From Litorilituus sediminis (GTDB lineage Bacteria; Pseudomonadota; Gammaproteobacteria; Enterobacterales; Alteromonadaceae), in NCBI RefSeq assembly GCF_004295665.1, contig NZ_CP034759.1:3472001-3536000 (forward strand): a stretch of 64,000 bases of DNA, written 5' to 3'. Position 1 is the first letter of the stretch, and each line of letters starts with the position of its first letter. A model generated the notes under the pieces. It was not told the DNA's origin and ran no database searches. It saw nothing but the letters and a program-made list of their open reading frames with translations. Positions 35,655 through 46,800 of the stretch are shown here, in pieces. The translations under genes and the position numbers were made by a program.

Positions 35655-36080
35655 ATGCAGCAACTTATTGCCAAAATAGTTATTGTACTTTTGGTTTCTC
35701 TCAGTGTTAATCCTGCTTTGGCGGCGACAGTCGCCTCATTTGTTCAAGTAAATTACCCCAGCTTAGCCTTAACGGATAACAAGCTAAACAATGTTGAAGT
35801 TATTCATTGTATAGATAAGTCACCATTAAAGGTAAGCCTTGCTAATTGGCTAAAGCAAAAACAAGCGCAGCAAACCTTGCTTGGCCAGCTTATTGCCCAG
35901 TTAACTCTGCCGTTTGATGAGCAGGTAAAGCAAGCTCAATTACATTGGCAGCAACAACTGGTTGCCATCAAGGTTCAAGCGGATGTCTTTACCTCATTAA
36001 AAACCCGTCAATATCAACTAGCTGACTTACCCGTACGTTTTCAAGCACCTCTAGAGACTCCAGAGCACTCCCTAACTTAA
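35655..36080 (+). CDS. Small exported protein, unknown
   Basis: A 141-residue protein with a Sec signal peptide (MQQLIAKIVIVLLVSLSVNPALA, cut near ALAA). The mature part is helical and glutamine-rich (KQKQAQQTLLGQLIAQLTLPF...). No family recognised. The frame has an earlier ATG at 35643, but GAGGGG directly before the ATG at 35655 decides the start. It is the first of three small genes in a row (35655, 36163, 36458), each with spacing below 85 bp, perhaps one unit. Whether it is periplasmic or surface-bound cannot be told. Confidence 0.65.
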   Translation: MQQLIAKIVIVLLVSLSVNPALAATVASFVQVNYPSLALTDNKLNNVEVIHCIDKSPLKVSLANWLKQKQAQQTLLGQLIAQLTLPFDEQVKQAQLHWQQQLVAIKVQADVFTSLKTRQYQLADLPVRFQAPLETPEHSLT

Positions 36081-36162
36081 TACATCTTCAATTTTTGCTC
36101 ACGCGACTTAGCGCGTGCGCTTTGTGATTTTTGTGATTATTAGTAATGTTAGGAATAAAACA

Positions 36163-36411
36163 ATGCAGGATTTTTTCTTTTTGGCGTTAGCCCCTTGGCT
36201 AGCATTTTGTGTGTTTGCTTTTTTGGCAAAGCTGCTGATTAGTTTTGCTAAAAAGCGCCGCTCAGTTGCCGTTGCTTTTGGCCTGCTTGTCCAGATGTTT
36301 GCGCCTGATCCTATGGTAGAAAAAACCATAGAAACGGTAATAGAACAACCGGCAAGAAAAAAGTCGAGTACACGCCATAGTGATTTAAGAAAAACTCAAG
36401 AGAATGACTAA
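36163..36411 (+). CDS. Small inner membrane protein, unknown
   Basis: An 82-residue protein: one hydrophobic helix or hairpin near residues 4-30 (FFFLALAPWLAFCVFAFLAKLL), then a basic segment (SFAKKRRS), a second weaker hydrophobic stretch (VAVAFGLLVQMF) and a charged tail. AGGAAT nine bases before the ATG at 36163 marks the start; the frame runs further upstream to 36115 without a ribosome site. No family recognised. It is the middle of three small genes; the next is a coiled-coil protein 46 bp away. Confidence 0.6.
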   Translation: MQDFFFLALAPWLAFCVFAFLAKLLISFAKKRRSVAVAFGLLVQMFAPDPMVEKTIETVIEQPARKKSSTRHSDLRKTQEND

Positions 36412-36457
36412 TTAGCCGATATATAACTCATCATCACCTTAGTAAGAGCTTTACATT

Positions 36458-36919
36458 ATGGATAATGTTAGTAGCACATCATATTTAGCTAACTACTCCC
36501 TCGCAAGCGCCGCATCAAGCACAGCTGTGACAGCAAAAGTTAGCGAAGAAAAGCAAGTAAAAGAAAGTACCCAGTCAGTCAAAAGGGAGAGTGGTATTAA
36601 AGTGCAATTGTCTGAGCAGGGGCAAGAGCAGTTACGAGAAGAAAAGCGTAGGCTAGGACAAGAGATTTCTAGCCAATTACGTTCGAGTTCAAACAAAAGC
36701 GAAGAAACGGATGAAGCTAGCCTAGATCCTTATGACAGAATCATAAAGCAATTAAAGGAGCAAATTCGCGAAGTAAAAGAGCAACTGGCTAAGTTAGAGT
36801 CAGATGAGTCTGAAGCGGCACAACGTCAAAAAGAAGCGCTGACAGCGCAATTAATGGAGTTAAATAGCCAACTCATCGCGGCTTATGAAGAAAAGCTGGC
36901 TGCCAGTAAGGGTGTGTAA
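36458..36919 (+). CDS. Coiled-coil protein, unknown
   Basis: A 153-residue hydrophilic protein without a signal peptide. The N-terminal 40 residues are Ser/Ala/Thr-rich, then a long charged coiled coil (about 93-145: YDRIIKQLKEQIREVKEQLAKLESDESEAAQRQKEAL...). Such short proteins beginning with a flexible SSTSYLANYSLASA-like stretch and ending in a coiled coil occur in marine gammaproteobacteria without known role. It is convergent with the S46 peptidase gene, sharing a bidirectional terminator. No other call is justified. Confidence 0.65.
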   Translation: MDNVSSTSYLANYSLASAASSTAVTAKVSEEKQVKESTQSVKRESGIKVQLSEQGQEQLREEKRRLGQEISSQLRSSSNKSEETDEASLDPYDRIIKQLKEQIREVKEQLAKLESDESEAAQRQKEALTAQLMELNSQLIAAYEEKLAASKGV

Positions 36920-36960
36920 CTGAGGTTAGTTGGTTTACGGCGTTAAGCTGAAATGCACTT

Positions 36961-36998
36961 AACAATAAAAATCCGGCTAAGTCCGGATTTTTATTGTT
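36961..36998. terminator. Bidirectional intrinsic terminator
   Basis: A 16-base perfect stem (AACAATAAAAATCCGG and its complement) with a CTAAGT loop. Both sides carry A/T runs, so it can end transcription of the coiled-coil gene and of the convergent S46 peptidase gene. Confidence 0.88.
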
Positions 36999-37013
36999 AT
37001 ATTTTGGGGATGC

Positions 37014-39197
37014 TTATTCAACAATATCCATTTCTTCAATTAAGTTGGTAGCACCATCAACATACTCCATAACCCAAAGCATGTAGCGCACATCAACGTG
37101 AATTGAACGGTTTAATTTAGTATCGTAATCCCAATCACCGATAATACTTTCGTATACGCCATCAAACACTAAGCCAACAAATTCAGCTTTATCGTTTAAT
37201 GTTGGTGAGCCTGAGTTACCACCAGTAATATCAAGTGTACCTAAGTAGTTTACAGGTACTGAACCGATAGCTGGCTTCTCATAACCACCGTAATATCTTT
37301 TGTTGATTAAATCTAATTGCTTTTTCGGTGCATCAAATGGTGCTACGCCGGTATCTTTAGCAACGATACCTTCAAGCGTGGTATAAGGCAGTGCTACCAT
37401 GCCGTCTTGTGGTGCATACCCTTTAACATTACCGTAGGTAATACGCAGTGTGCTGTTAGCATCAGCGTAAACAGGTAAGTTATTATCGTTAAAGTAGGCA
37501 ATTAATGCCGCCATGTATTTAGGGCGATAAGCTTGAATATTACCTGATAACTCTTTGGCGGTATCTTCTATAGCTTTGCGCTCCGTAAAGCTAGCTACTG
37601 CTAACTTGATAAATGGGTCTTGGCTTTGTTCAAAATCAGCGACTGATTTATTCATCCAAGCTAAACGTTGCTCTTGTGAGGCAAGTTCAGTTTTCTTGTA
37701 CATTTTATCAAGCTTGTTACGTAGCGCGTTTTCATCAAAGTTCTTCGCGGTTACACCACTTAAGCCAAAGAATTTGTCAAAGGCTGTGATGCGAGCACTT
37801 CCTTCTAAAGCGACGTAATGCGTTAGCATAGCGATTAAGATTTCTTTATCGATTTGCTCGTCGTAGCGGCGATCAACAGATTTCATGCCTTGTTCGAAGC
37901 GAGCAATATCACGCTCTTGATAACCACGTTCACGCGCTAAGTTAGGCTTTTGCTTTTCAACAGCTAAGCGGTGTAATCTTTGTGCTGTAGATAACATTTT
38001 GTTGTAACGCATGTAACCTAAGATTAAGTCGCGAGCTTGTTGCTTATCATCTTCTTTTAATAGCTTGTCTAAACCAGATAATGCGTCACCATATTTAGCT
38101 TTACGCTGGCTATCACTATTTACCCACTTGGCAAGTTTTGCTTCTAACGATTTTTTACGCTCAAAGAAAGTACCCTTGTTGAAACTGTGGATCATCGAGC
38201 CATAGTTTTTTGCGTAGTTAGCTAAGCCTGCTAAAGTGCTTTCATACTTTATACGGGCATCGCTACCTTCTTCAGAGTGTGTATGAATTAAATCAATAAT
38301 TTCTTCACGGTAAGCTTTCGCTTGCGGGTAAGTCCAAGTAAAGGTGTTTTCTACCTCATAAGCTGTGCGGTAACGGTTAGTTCTACCTGGGTAGCCTAAC
38401 ACCATGATGTAGTCGCCGTTATCAACACTACTTTTGTTTACTTTCAGGTGGTGCTTAGGCTTGTAAGGTACGTTGTCTTTGCTAAAGTCGGCTGGTTGAC
38501 CATCTTTACCAACATAAGCGCGGTAGAAACCATAGTCACCTGTGTGGCGTGGCCACATCCAGTTATCAATATCACCGCCGTATTTGCCAACACTGCTTGC
38601 TGGTGCGTGTACTAAGCGGACATCACGGATCATCAATTGCTTAAATAAATAGTATTCTAAGCCGCCGTGAAAATTAACCACGCTACAACGATATCTATCA
38701 TCGTTCTCACATTCAGCTACTAAGGTTTTAGAGTTTTTATCAATGGCTTTGTAACGATCACTACCTGACATCTTGTCGTTTAAGCCAGCTTTAACTAAAT
38801 CGGTAACTTCAGTAATTTCTTCAGTAACATAAATGCGACTACCTGGTGTCGCAGGCACTTCTTCAGCAAATGATTTTGCTAAGAAACCATTTTTCAGTAA
38901 GTTATTATCTTCAGTTGAGTTGTATTGAATTGAACCATAGACACAGTGGTGGTTAGTTGCAACTAAGCCTTGATCTGAAACAAATGAAGCGGTACAGCCA
39001 CCTAGGCTTACGATAGCGCCCATAGGAAAGCCAGTTAAATCAGTTAAATCATTAGGGTTTAACTTTAAACCTGCTTGGGTTAGTTGCTTGGCAATACTTG
39101 GTAGTTGGTGAGGTTGCCACATGCCTTCATCGGCAGTGGCGGTATTTGTAGCTAATGCTAACGCAGGTAACATTAGTAACTTGGTAAGTTTTTTCAT
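37014..39197 (-). CDS. S46-family dipeptidyl-peptidase (DPP7-like)
   Basis: A 727-residue exported serine peptidase that removes dipeptides from the N-terminus of oligopeptides in the periplasm. A signal peptide (MKKLTKLLMLPALALATNTATA) precedes a chymotrypsin-fold catalytic domain with the catalytic histidine in TNHHC (about 83-84) and the nucleophile S662 in GGNSGSP, and a helical lid domain in between (about 280-560). Eighteen residues after the serine, in LVFDGVYE, there is a glycine (G680). DPP11, which cuts after Asp/Glu, has arginine here, so a DPP7-like preference for hydrophobic P1 is predicted. Length is normal. It is divergent from argR. Confidence 0.88.
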   Translation of the reverse strand: MKKLTKLLMLPALALATNTATADEGMWQPHQLPSIAKQLTQAGLKLNPNDLTDLTGFPMGAIVSLGGCTASFVSDQGLVATNHHCVYGSIQYNSTEDNNLLKNGFLAKSFAEEVPATPGSRIYVTEEITEVTDLVKAGLNDKMSGSDRYKAIDKNSKTLVAECENDDRYRCSVVNFHGGLEYYLFKQLMIRDVRLVHAPASSVGKYGGDIDNWMWPRHTGDYGFYRAYVGKDGQPADFSKDNVPYKPKHHLKVNKSSVDNGDYIMVLGYPGRTNRYRTAYEVENTFTWTYPQAKAYREEIIDLIHTHSEEGSDARIKYESTLAGLANYAKNYGSMIHSFNKGTFFERKKSLEAKLAKWVNSDSQRKAKYGDALSGLDKLLKEDDKQQARDLILGYMRYNKMLSTAQRLHRLAVEKQKPNLARERGYQERDIARFEQGMKSVDRRYDEQIDKEILIAMLTHYVALEGSARITAFDKFFGLSGVTAKNFDENALRNKLDKMYKKTELASQEQRLAWMNKSVADFEQSQDPFIKLAVASFTERKAIEDTAKELSGNIQAYRPKYMAALIAYFNDNNLPVYADANSTLRITYGNVKGYAPQDGMVALPYTTLEGIVAKDTGVAPFDAPKKQLDLINKRYYGGYEKPAIGSVPVNYLGTLDITGGNSGSPTLNDKAEFVGLVFDGVYESIIGDWDYDTKLNRSIHVDVRYMLWVMEYVDGATNLIEEMDIVE

Positions 39198-39363
39198 AGA
39201 AAAGTTCTCAATAGTAAATGTTATTATATTGTTAATCTTTCAAATCCCCATGAATTTTGCGCGACATACCTTACACAGTCAAGCAAGCAATGTAGGCTGT
39301 CCTAATTAGTAACAAATAGTGTAGAATAGACTTTTTTAAGCGTGAATTATGTGAAATAGCTAG

Positions 39364-39846
39364 ATGACCAGTAGCCGAAAACAAAACGAATCAAACTTAG
39401 TGCAAGCATTTAAAAAGTTGTTGAAAGAGCAGTGTTATGGCTCGCAAGGGCAATTAGCGGATGCCTTGGCAGAGCAGGGCTTTGTTAATATGTCGCAGGC
39501 TAAAATTTCGAGACTTTTATCAAAGCTTGGCGCAGTAAAAACACGTAATGCTAACAATGAAATGATTTATATTCTGCCTGATGAGTTAGCTGTACCTAAA
39601 TCGAAGCAATCGATTGAATCAGTAGTGTTAAGTGTTAAGCACAATAATATGCAGATTATTGTCAAAACCGGGATAGGTGGTGCTCCGCTAATTTCTCGTA
39701 TGCTAGACAGCATGGGGGAGTCGGCAGGAATACTTGGTACTTTAGCTGGCGATGATACTATTTTTATCGCACCAGATGATGTACACAATATTGAACAAAT
39801 TACCTTATCAATTCGTCAGTTATTAGGGGTTAAGCTGGCAGATTAG
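39364..39846 (+). CDS. argR: Arginine repressor
   Basis: A 160-residue ArgR. N-terminal winged helix with the recognition helix in MSQAKISRLLSKLGAVKTRN, C-terminal trimerisation/arginine-binding domain with the conserved GTLAGDDTIFIAP, whose two aspartates contact arginine. It controls arginine synthesis and uptake in many gammaproteobacteria. It stands alone, divergent from the S46 peptidase. A TGAATTAT-like half ARG box lies at 39343-39350 near the start, which could mean autoregulation (weak). Confidence 0.92.
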   Translation: MTSSRKQNESNLVQAFKKLLKEQCYGSQGQLADALAEQGFVNMSQAKISRLLSKLGAVKTRNANNEMIYILPDELAVPKSKQSIESVVLSVKHNNMQIIVKTGIGGAPLISRMLDSMGESAGILGTLAGDDTIFIAPDDVHNIEQITLSIRQLLGVKLAD

Positions 39847-39894
39847 CATTAAATTAGCGCTTTGAAGCGCAATCAAAGTAGTTTTATCTTCAAA

Positions 39895-39932
39895 AAGTAT
39901 CGATAACCTGCCATGGGAGGTTATCGATACTT
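39895..39932 (-). terminator. Intrinsic terminator of the SYLF gene
   Basis: A 15-base perfect stem (AAGTATCGATAACCT and complement) with an eight-base loop. Read on the reverse strand it is followed by TTTTT, so it serves the minus-strand SYLF gene; on the plus strand no U-run follows, although it could still slow argR readthrough. Confidence 0.82.
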
Positions 39933-39956
39933 ATCATCATAGTAGCAAATAAGCTG

Positions 39957-40517
39957 CTATTTTTTTATCGGCGTAAAGCTAAATTTTTGTCCGCCTAAGG
40001 CAGCCTCATACATTAAACCACCTTTGGTATAAGTAAAGGTCGCCATGCCATTTTGGTAAAAGCCTTTTTGCTTATTTTTATCTGAACTTGCAGATGCACC
40101 TGCCGATGTACCTGTTGTGCTGGTTTGAGCATTCGCTCCGACATTAATTGCCACAGCTGACGCTTGCGCACTAAATTCAAAGTTCCCTTTGGTGAAGGCA
40201 TAGTAAGTTGCTTTATCTTTGAAGAAAATAATTTCACTAAATGCTTGGCCGCCTAACTGCAAGCCAAAGCTAACTTGTGTCATTGTACTTGTGCCAGTTT
40301 TCTTACCTTGCTTGAAAACAGTACCTTCGCCATAAGCACCGCCTAAACCAACACCGCCTTTTCCTATGGTAGGAAAAACAGCATAGCCATATGAGTTTTT
40401 AAAAAACTTTGCCACTTGCGGTGATTTTTTAAAGGTATTGATTGTGTGCTCTACATCTGAGGCATAGGCAGTTGTTGTAAAAATAAACGACAAGATAAGG
40501 TATATAAATTTTTTCAT
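39957..40517 (-). CDS. SYLF/YSC84-domain lipid-binding protein, exported
   Basis: A 186-residue exported protein with signal peptide (MKKFIYLILSFIFTTTAYA) and a SYLF domain: SYGYAVFPTIGKGGVGLGGAYGEGTVF..., then QVSFGLQLGGQAFSEIIFF and the C-terminal KGGLMYEAALGGQKFSF. In eukaryotes the domain binds phosphoinositides; bacterial members are probably lipid-binding in the periplasm. A low-complexity Ser/Thr/Ala linker (about 131-150) breaks the domain. It is divergent from the giant adhesin, with 332 bp between. Confidence 0.82.
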   Translation of the reverse strand: MKKFIYLILSFIFTTTAYASDVEHTINTFKKSPQVAKFFKNSYGYAVFPTIGKGGVGLGGAYGEGTVFKQGKKTGTSTMTQVSFGLQLGGQAFSEIIFFKDKATYYAFTKGNFEFSAQASAVAINVGANAQTSTTGTSAGASASSDKNKQKGFYQNGMATFTYTKGGLMYEAALGGQKFSFTPIKK

Positions 40518-40849
40518 GGCAAGCTCATGTGTTAGTTGCTAATAGCGCCATACTAACCTCTAAAAATCGCTTTGTTCAAGTGCTAATAAGCAGTTATATG
40601 TTATTTTGCCGCTTTAATGTAAATATCAAGTTAATTTGAGGTTATGAACTGTTTGTTGATAGAAAAGCAAAGATTTTTAAATAGTAAGCTTTATAAGGGG
40701 TTTACTGACTTTGTTAAAATCCTTAACTTTTTTGTGGGAAAGCTTTAATTTTTTGTTAAATTGTTTAATTTGGCAGCGAAAATTGATAGGATTGTCGCTA
40801 TGTACATGTAATAAATTCGTCTGTTTTTCGTTGTTGTAGGATATTAAGC
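40518..40849. other. Intergenic region upstream of the giant adhesin gene
   Basis: 332 bp, strongly AT-rich, between the divergent SYLF and adhesin genes. It must hold both promoters; AGGA lies about ten bases before the adhesin ATG. No clean -35/-10 pair, repeat or regulator site could be settled by eye. Confidence 0.6.
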
Positions 40850-43800
40850 ATGCAAGAAGTTAAGTTAGTGGAAGTTGGGGTTGTTGTTTCTGTTGTTGGC
40901 AACGTTTCTATCATTACTGCTGAAGGAATTAAGCGTACTTTAAAAGTTGGGGATAAGGTAAACCCTGGTGATATTATTCTTACCTCGCAACAAGCGAAAG
41001 CGGTTGTTCAATTTGAAGAACATAATGGCCCTGTAACGGTTGATTCTTCCTGTGCTGCTTGTATTGCTATGGATACTAACGATAGTGCCACAGTTCATGT
41101 ACAGGAAGTTGCCGGTGATGTATTAGTATTAGAAGAAGCCAATGTAGAGCAACTGCAAAACTTAATCTTAGCGGGTGTAGATCCGACAGCAACAGATAAC
41201 GACGACATTGAAAACCTACAAGCATTAATTGAACAAGGTATTGATCCTACCTCAGCAGAAACATTTGAAGCAGCCGCCGCAGGCGAATCAGGGCGACAAG
41301 GCTCTTCTATTTCTCCGAAAGTGGATGCCACTATTGAAGAAGTTGCGGTAACCGCAGGTTATGACACTAGCTACGCAGCAACAACGGCAACTAATATTGC
41401 CGCTTCGTCTGATGACAATGAACCAAGACCTGCGATTATATCAGGTGAAGATCAGGGCATAGTTGTTGAAGATAGCGCAACAAGTATCAGTGGCAAGCTT
41501 GATATTATTGATACCAACGCAGATGAAACTCAATTTATTGCTGAAACTATTACAAGCCAATATGGCGACTTAGTCATTGATGAACAAGGTCAGTGGCAAT
41601 TTGAACTAGCCAATGACTTAGCTGAAATTCAAGCGCTTGGCGAACAAGATACCTTAACTCAAACCATTACTGTGACTTCAGTGGATGGTACTGAACATAC
41701 AATCACCATTGAAATTCAAGGCACTGATGACCTTTCACAAATTACACTAGCTGAAGGTGATAGCGATGTTGGTTCAGTAACAGAAGATGCTAATGTTAAT
41801 GGTCAAAACCAATTAACGACTTCAGGTCATTTAACGGTAACTGATGTTGATACTAGCGATGTTGCCGCTTTTGATCCTAACTCAGTATCAAGTACTAACA
41901 CCTTAGGTACGTTAACAATCGATGCTGATGGCAACTGGCAATACAATATTGATAACAGCTTAAGCCAAGTGCAATCATTAGATGATGGCGAGAGCTTTAC
42001 TGAAACTTTCACCGTACAAACTATTGATGGTCAAACGCATGAAATTACCGTGACAGTTAATGGGGTTGATGATGTCTCTGTTATTAGCCTAGAAGCTGGC
42101 GATAGCGATCTTGGCTCAGTAACGGAAGATGCTAATGTTAATGGTCAAAATCAATTAACGACTTCAGGCCACTTAACGGTAACCGATGTTGATGCTAGTG
42201 ATGTTGCTGCCTTTGATCCCAACTCAGTATCAAGTACGAACACCTTAGGTACGTTAACAATCGATGCTGATGGCAACTGGCAATACAATATTGATAACAG
42301 CTTAAGCCAAGTTCAATCGCTAGATGATGGCGAGAGTTTTACTGAAATTTTTACCGTACAAACCATAGATGGTCAAACGCATGAAATTACCGTGACAGTT
42401 AACGGTGTTGATGATGTCTCTGTTATTAGCCTAGAAGCTGGCGACAGTGATATTGGCTCAGTAACGGAAGATGCTAATGTTAATGGTGAAAACCAATTAA
42501 CGACTTCAGGCCACTTAACGGTAACGGATGTTGATGCTAGCGATGTTGCTGCTTTTGATCCAAATTCAGTTTCAAGCAATAACACTTTAGGTACGTTAAC
42601 AATCGATGCTGATGGCAACTGGCAATACAATATCGATAATAGCTTAAGCCAAGTTCAATCGCTAGATGACGGCGAGAGCTTTACTGAAACTTTCACCGTA
42701 CAAACCATTGATGGTCAAACGCATGAAATTACCGTGACAGTTAACGGTGTTGATGATGTCTCTGTTATTAGCCTAGAAGCTGGCGATAGCGATGTTGGCT
42801 CAGTAACCGAAGATGCCAATGTTAATGGTCAAAATCAATTAACGACTTCAGGTCATTTAACGGTAACCGATGTCGATGCTAGCGATGTTGCCGCCTTTGA
42901 GCCTAACTCAGTTTCAAGCACTAACACCTTAGGTACGTTAACAATCGATGCTGATGGTAACTGGCAATACGATATTGATAACAGCTTAAGCCAAGTTCAA
43001 TCGCTAGATGAAGGCGAGAGTTTTACTGAAACTTTCACCGTACAAACTATTGATGGTCAAACGCATGAAATTACCGTGACAGTTAACGGTGTTGATGATG
43101 TCTCTGTTATCAGCCTAGAAGCTGGTGACAGTGATCTTGGCTCAGTAACGGAAGATGCTAATGTTAATGGTCAAAACCAATTAACGACTTCAGGCCATTT
43201 AACGGTAACCGATGTTGATGCGAGCGATGTTGCTGCCTTTGATCCTAACTCAGTTGTAAGCAATAACACCTTAGGTACGCTTACAATCGATGCTGATGGT
43301 AATTGGCAATACAATATTGATAACTCTTTAAGTCAAGTACAAGACTTGGCTGCAGGTGAGAGTTTTACTGAAACCTTTACTGTGCAAACGATTGATGGTC
43401 AATCTCATACTATTGTTGTCACCGTAAATGGTGCTAATGATGGCCCTATTGCCGTAGATGACTCATTAGCTATTAATGAAGATGCGAGTGCTACCGTTAT
43501 TGATGTACTTGCTAATGATACTGATTTAGACGGTGATACTTTAACGGTTACCGGGGTAACTCAACCTGCCAATGGTACGGTTACTTTAGTGAATGGTGTA
43601 GTGACATTCATTCCAGATGCAAACTTCTCAGGTCAAACTTCATTCACTTATACTATTAGCGATGGCAATGGTGGTACAGATACTGCCACAGTTACAGTGA
43701 ATGTTAATCCGCAAAACGATGATCCTGTTGCAGTAGATGATATCGTATCAATTAATGAAGCCGATGGCGCAACTGTGATTGATGTGCTTGGCAATGATAC

Positions 43801-46800
43801 CGATTTAGACGGTGATACTTTAACGGTTACTGGGGTAACTCAACCAGCAAATGGTACTGTGACCTTAGTGAATGGTGTTGTTACTTATATTCCTGAAGCA
43901 AACTTTGATGGTCAAGTAACTTTTACTTATACCATTAGCGATGGTAACGGTGGTACAGATACAGCCACAGTTACTTTGACTGTTAATGGAGAAAATAATG
44001 ACCCTGTTGCAGTAGATGACATCGTATCAATTAATGAAGCAGATGGCGCAACTGTGATTGATGTGCTTGGCAATGATACCGATTTAGACGGTGATACTTT
44101 AACGGTTACTGGGGTAACTCAACCCGCAAATGGTACTGTGACCTTAGTGAATGGTGTTGTTACTTATATTCCTGAAGCTAACTTTGATGGTCAAGTAACT
44201 TTTACCTATACCATTAGCGATGGTAACGGTGGTACAGATACAGCCACAGTTACTTTGACTGTTAATGGACAAAATAATGACCCTGTTGCAGTAGATGACA
44301 TCGTATCAATTAATGAAGCAGATGGCGCAACTGTGATTGATGTGCTTGGCAATGATACGGATTTAGACGGTGATACTTTAACGGTTACTGGGGTAACTCA
44401 ACCCGCAAATGGTACTGTGACCTTAGTGAATGGTGTTGTTACTTATATTCCTGAAGCAAATTTTGATGGTCAAGTGACTTTTACTTATACCATTAGCGAT
44501 GGTAACGGTGGTACAGATACAGCCACAGTTACTTTGAATGTTAATGCAGCTGGTGATGTAACACCACCAACGGTTGCTGATCAAAGTTTTAGCTATCAAG
44601 AAAACCAAGTGGCTGATGCGGTTGTTGGTACGCTTGCTGCAAACGGCGATGTAGCAACTTACACCTTCAGTAATGGCAGCCAAACCTCTCAAGACGGTTA
44701 CTATCAAATTGATAACAATGGCGTTATTACGATTACTGCAGCCGGTGTACTTGCTGAAGTGAATGATTTTGAGCAAGGCGCAAATACCGGTGATTACACT
44801 GTGATTGCTGCCGATGCCGCCGGTAATGAAACCACCATTACCGTGACCTTAAGTGAAACTAACGTTGATGACACCGCGCCAACCGTTGCCGATCAAAGCT
44901 TTAGTTATCAAGAGAATCAAGTGGCGGATGCCGTGGTGGGTACACTAGCTAATAATAACGATGTAGCAACTTACACCTTCAGTAACGGCAGCACGACATC
45001 AGCTGATGGCTACTATCAAATTGATAATAATGGCGTTATTACCATCACAGCAGCCGGTGTGTTAGCTGAAGTCAATGACTTTGAGCAAGGCGCGAATACC
45101 GGTGATTATACCGTGATTGCCGCCGATGCTGCGGGTAATGAAACTACCATCACCGTGACTTTAAGTGAAACTAACGTTGATGACACTGCACCAACGGTTG
45201 CCGATCAAAGCTTTAGTTATGAAGAGAACCAAGTGGCGGATGCGGTTGTTGGTACGCTTGCTGCAAACGGCGATGTAGCAACTTACACCTTCAGTAATGG
45301 CAGCACCACATCAGCTGATGGTTACTATCAAATTGATAACAACGGTGTTATTACCATTACCGCCGCGGGTGTGTTAGCTGAAGTGAATGATTTCGAGCAA
45401 GGCGCGAACACGGGTGATTATACCGTCATTGCTGCCGATGCCGCCGGTAATGAAACCACCATCACAGTAACCTTAATTGAAACTAACGTTGATGACACCG
45501 CGCCAACGGTTGCCGATCAAAGCTTTAGTTATCAAGAGAACCAAGTGGCGGATGCGGTTGTTGGTACGCTTGCCGCAAACGGCGATGTTGCAACCTACAC
45601 CTTCAGTAATGGCAGCACGACCTCAGCTGATGGTTACTATCAAATTGATAACAATGGCGTTATTACCATCACAGCAGCCGGTGTGTTAGCTGAAGTCAAT
45701 GACTTTGAGCAAGGCGCGAATACTGGTGATTATACCGTGATTGCTGCCGATGCTGCGGGCAATGAAACTACCATCACCGTGACTTTAAGTGAAACTAACG
45801 TTGATGACACTGCACCAAGCGTTGCCGATCAAAGCTTTAGCTATCAAGAGAACCAAGTGGCGGATGCCGTGGTGGGTACACTAGCTAATAATAACGATGT
45901 AGCAACTTACACCTTCAGTAACGGCAGCACGACATCAGCTGATGGCTACTATCAAATTGATAATAATGGCGTTATTACCATCACAGCAGCCGGTGTGTTA
46001 GCTGAAGTCAATGACTTTGAGCAAGGCGCAAATACCGGTGATTACACTGTGATTGCTGCCGATGCCGCCGGTAATGAAACCACCATTACCGTGACCTTAA
46101 GTGAAACCAATGTTGATGACACTGCACCAAGCGTTGCTGATCAAAGCTTTAGCTATCAAGAGAACCAAGTGGTGGATGCCGTGGTGGGTACACTAGCTAA
46201 TAATAACGATGTAGCAACTTACACCTTCAGTAACGGCAGCACGACATCAGCTGATGGCTACTATCAAATTGATAATAATGGCGTTATTACCATCACAGCA
46301 GCCGGTGTGTTAGCCGAAGTCAATGACTTTGAGCAAGGCGCGAACACGGGTGATTATACGGTGATTGCTGCTGATGCTGCTGGTAATGAAGCCACCATCA
46401 CCGTGACCTTAAGTGAAACTAACGTTGATGACACCGCACCAAGCGTTGCTGATCAAAGCTTTAGCTATCAAGAGAATCAAGTGGCGGATGCGGTTGTCGG
46501 TACGCTTGCCGCAAACGGCGATGTTGCGACTTATACTTTCAGTAATGGCAGCACGACCTCAGCTGATGGTTATTATCAAATTGATAACAATGGCGTTATT
46601 ACCATCACAGCCGCAGGTGTACTTGCTGAAGTGAATGACTTTGAGCAAGGCGCGAACACGGGTGATTATACGGTGATTGCTGCCGATGCCGCCGGTAATG
46701 AAACCAACATTACCGTGACCTTAAGTGAAACTAACGTTGATGACACTGCACCAACGGTTGCCGATCAAAGTTTTAGTTATCAAGAGAATCAAGTGGCTGA

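Noticed and set aside
36108-36329. Reverse-strand ORF of 73 residues over the small membrane protein gene
   Set aside because: Shadow of the plus-strand gene, which has a ribosome site and a membrane-protein pattern.
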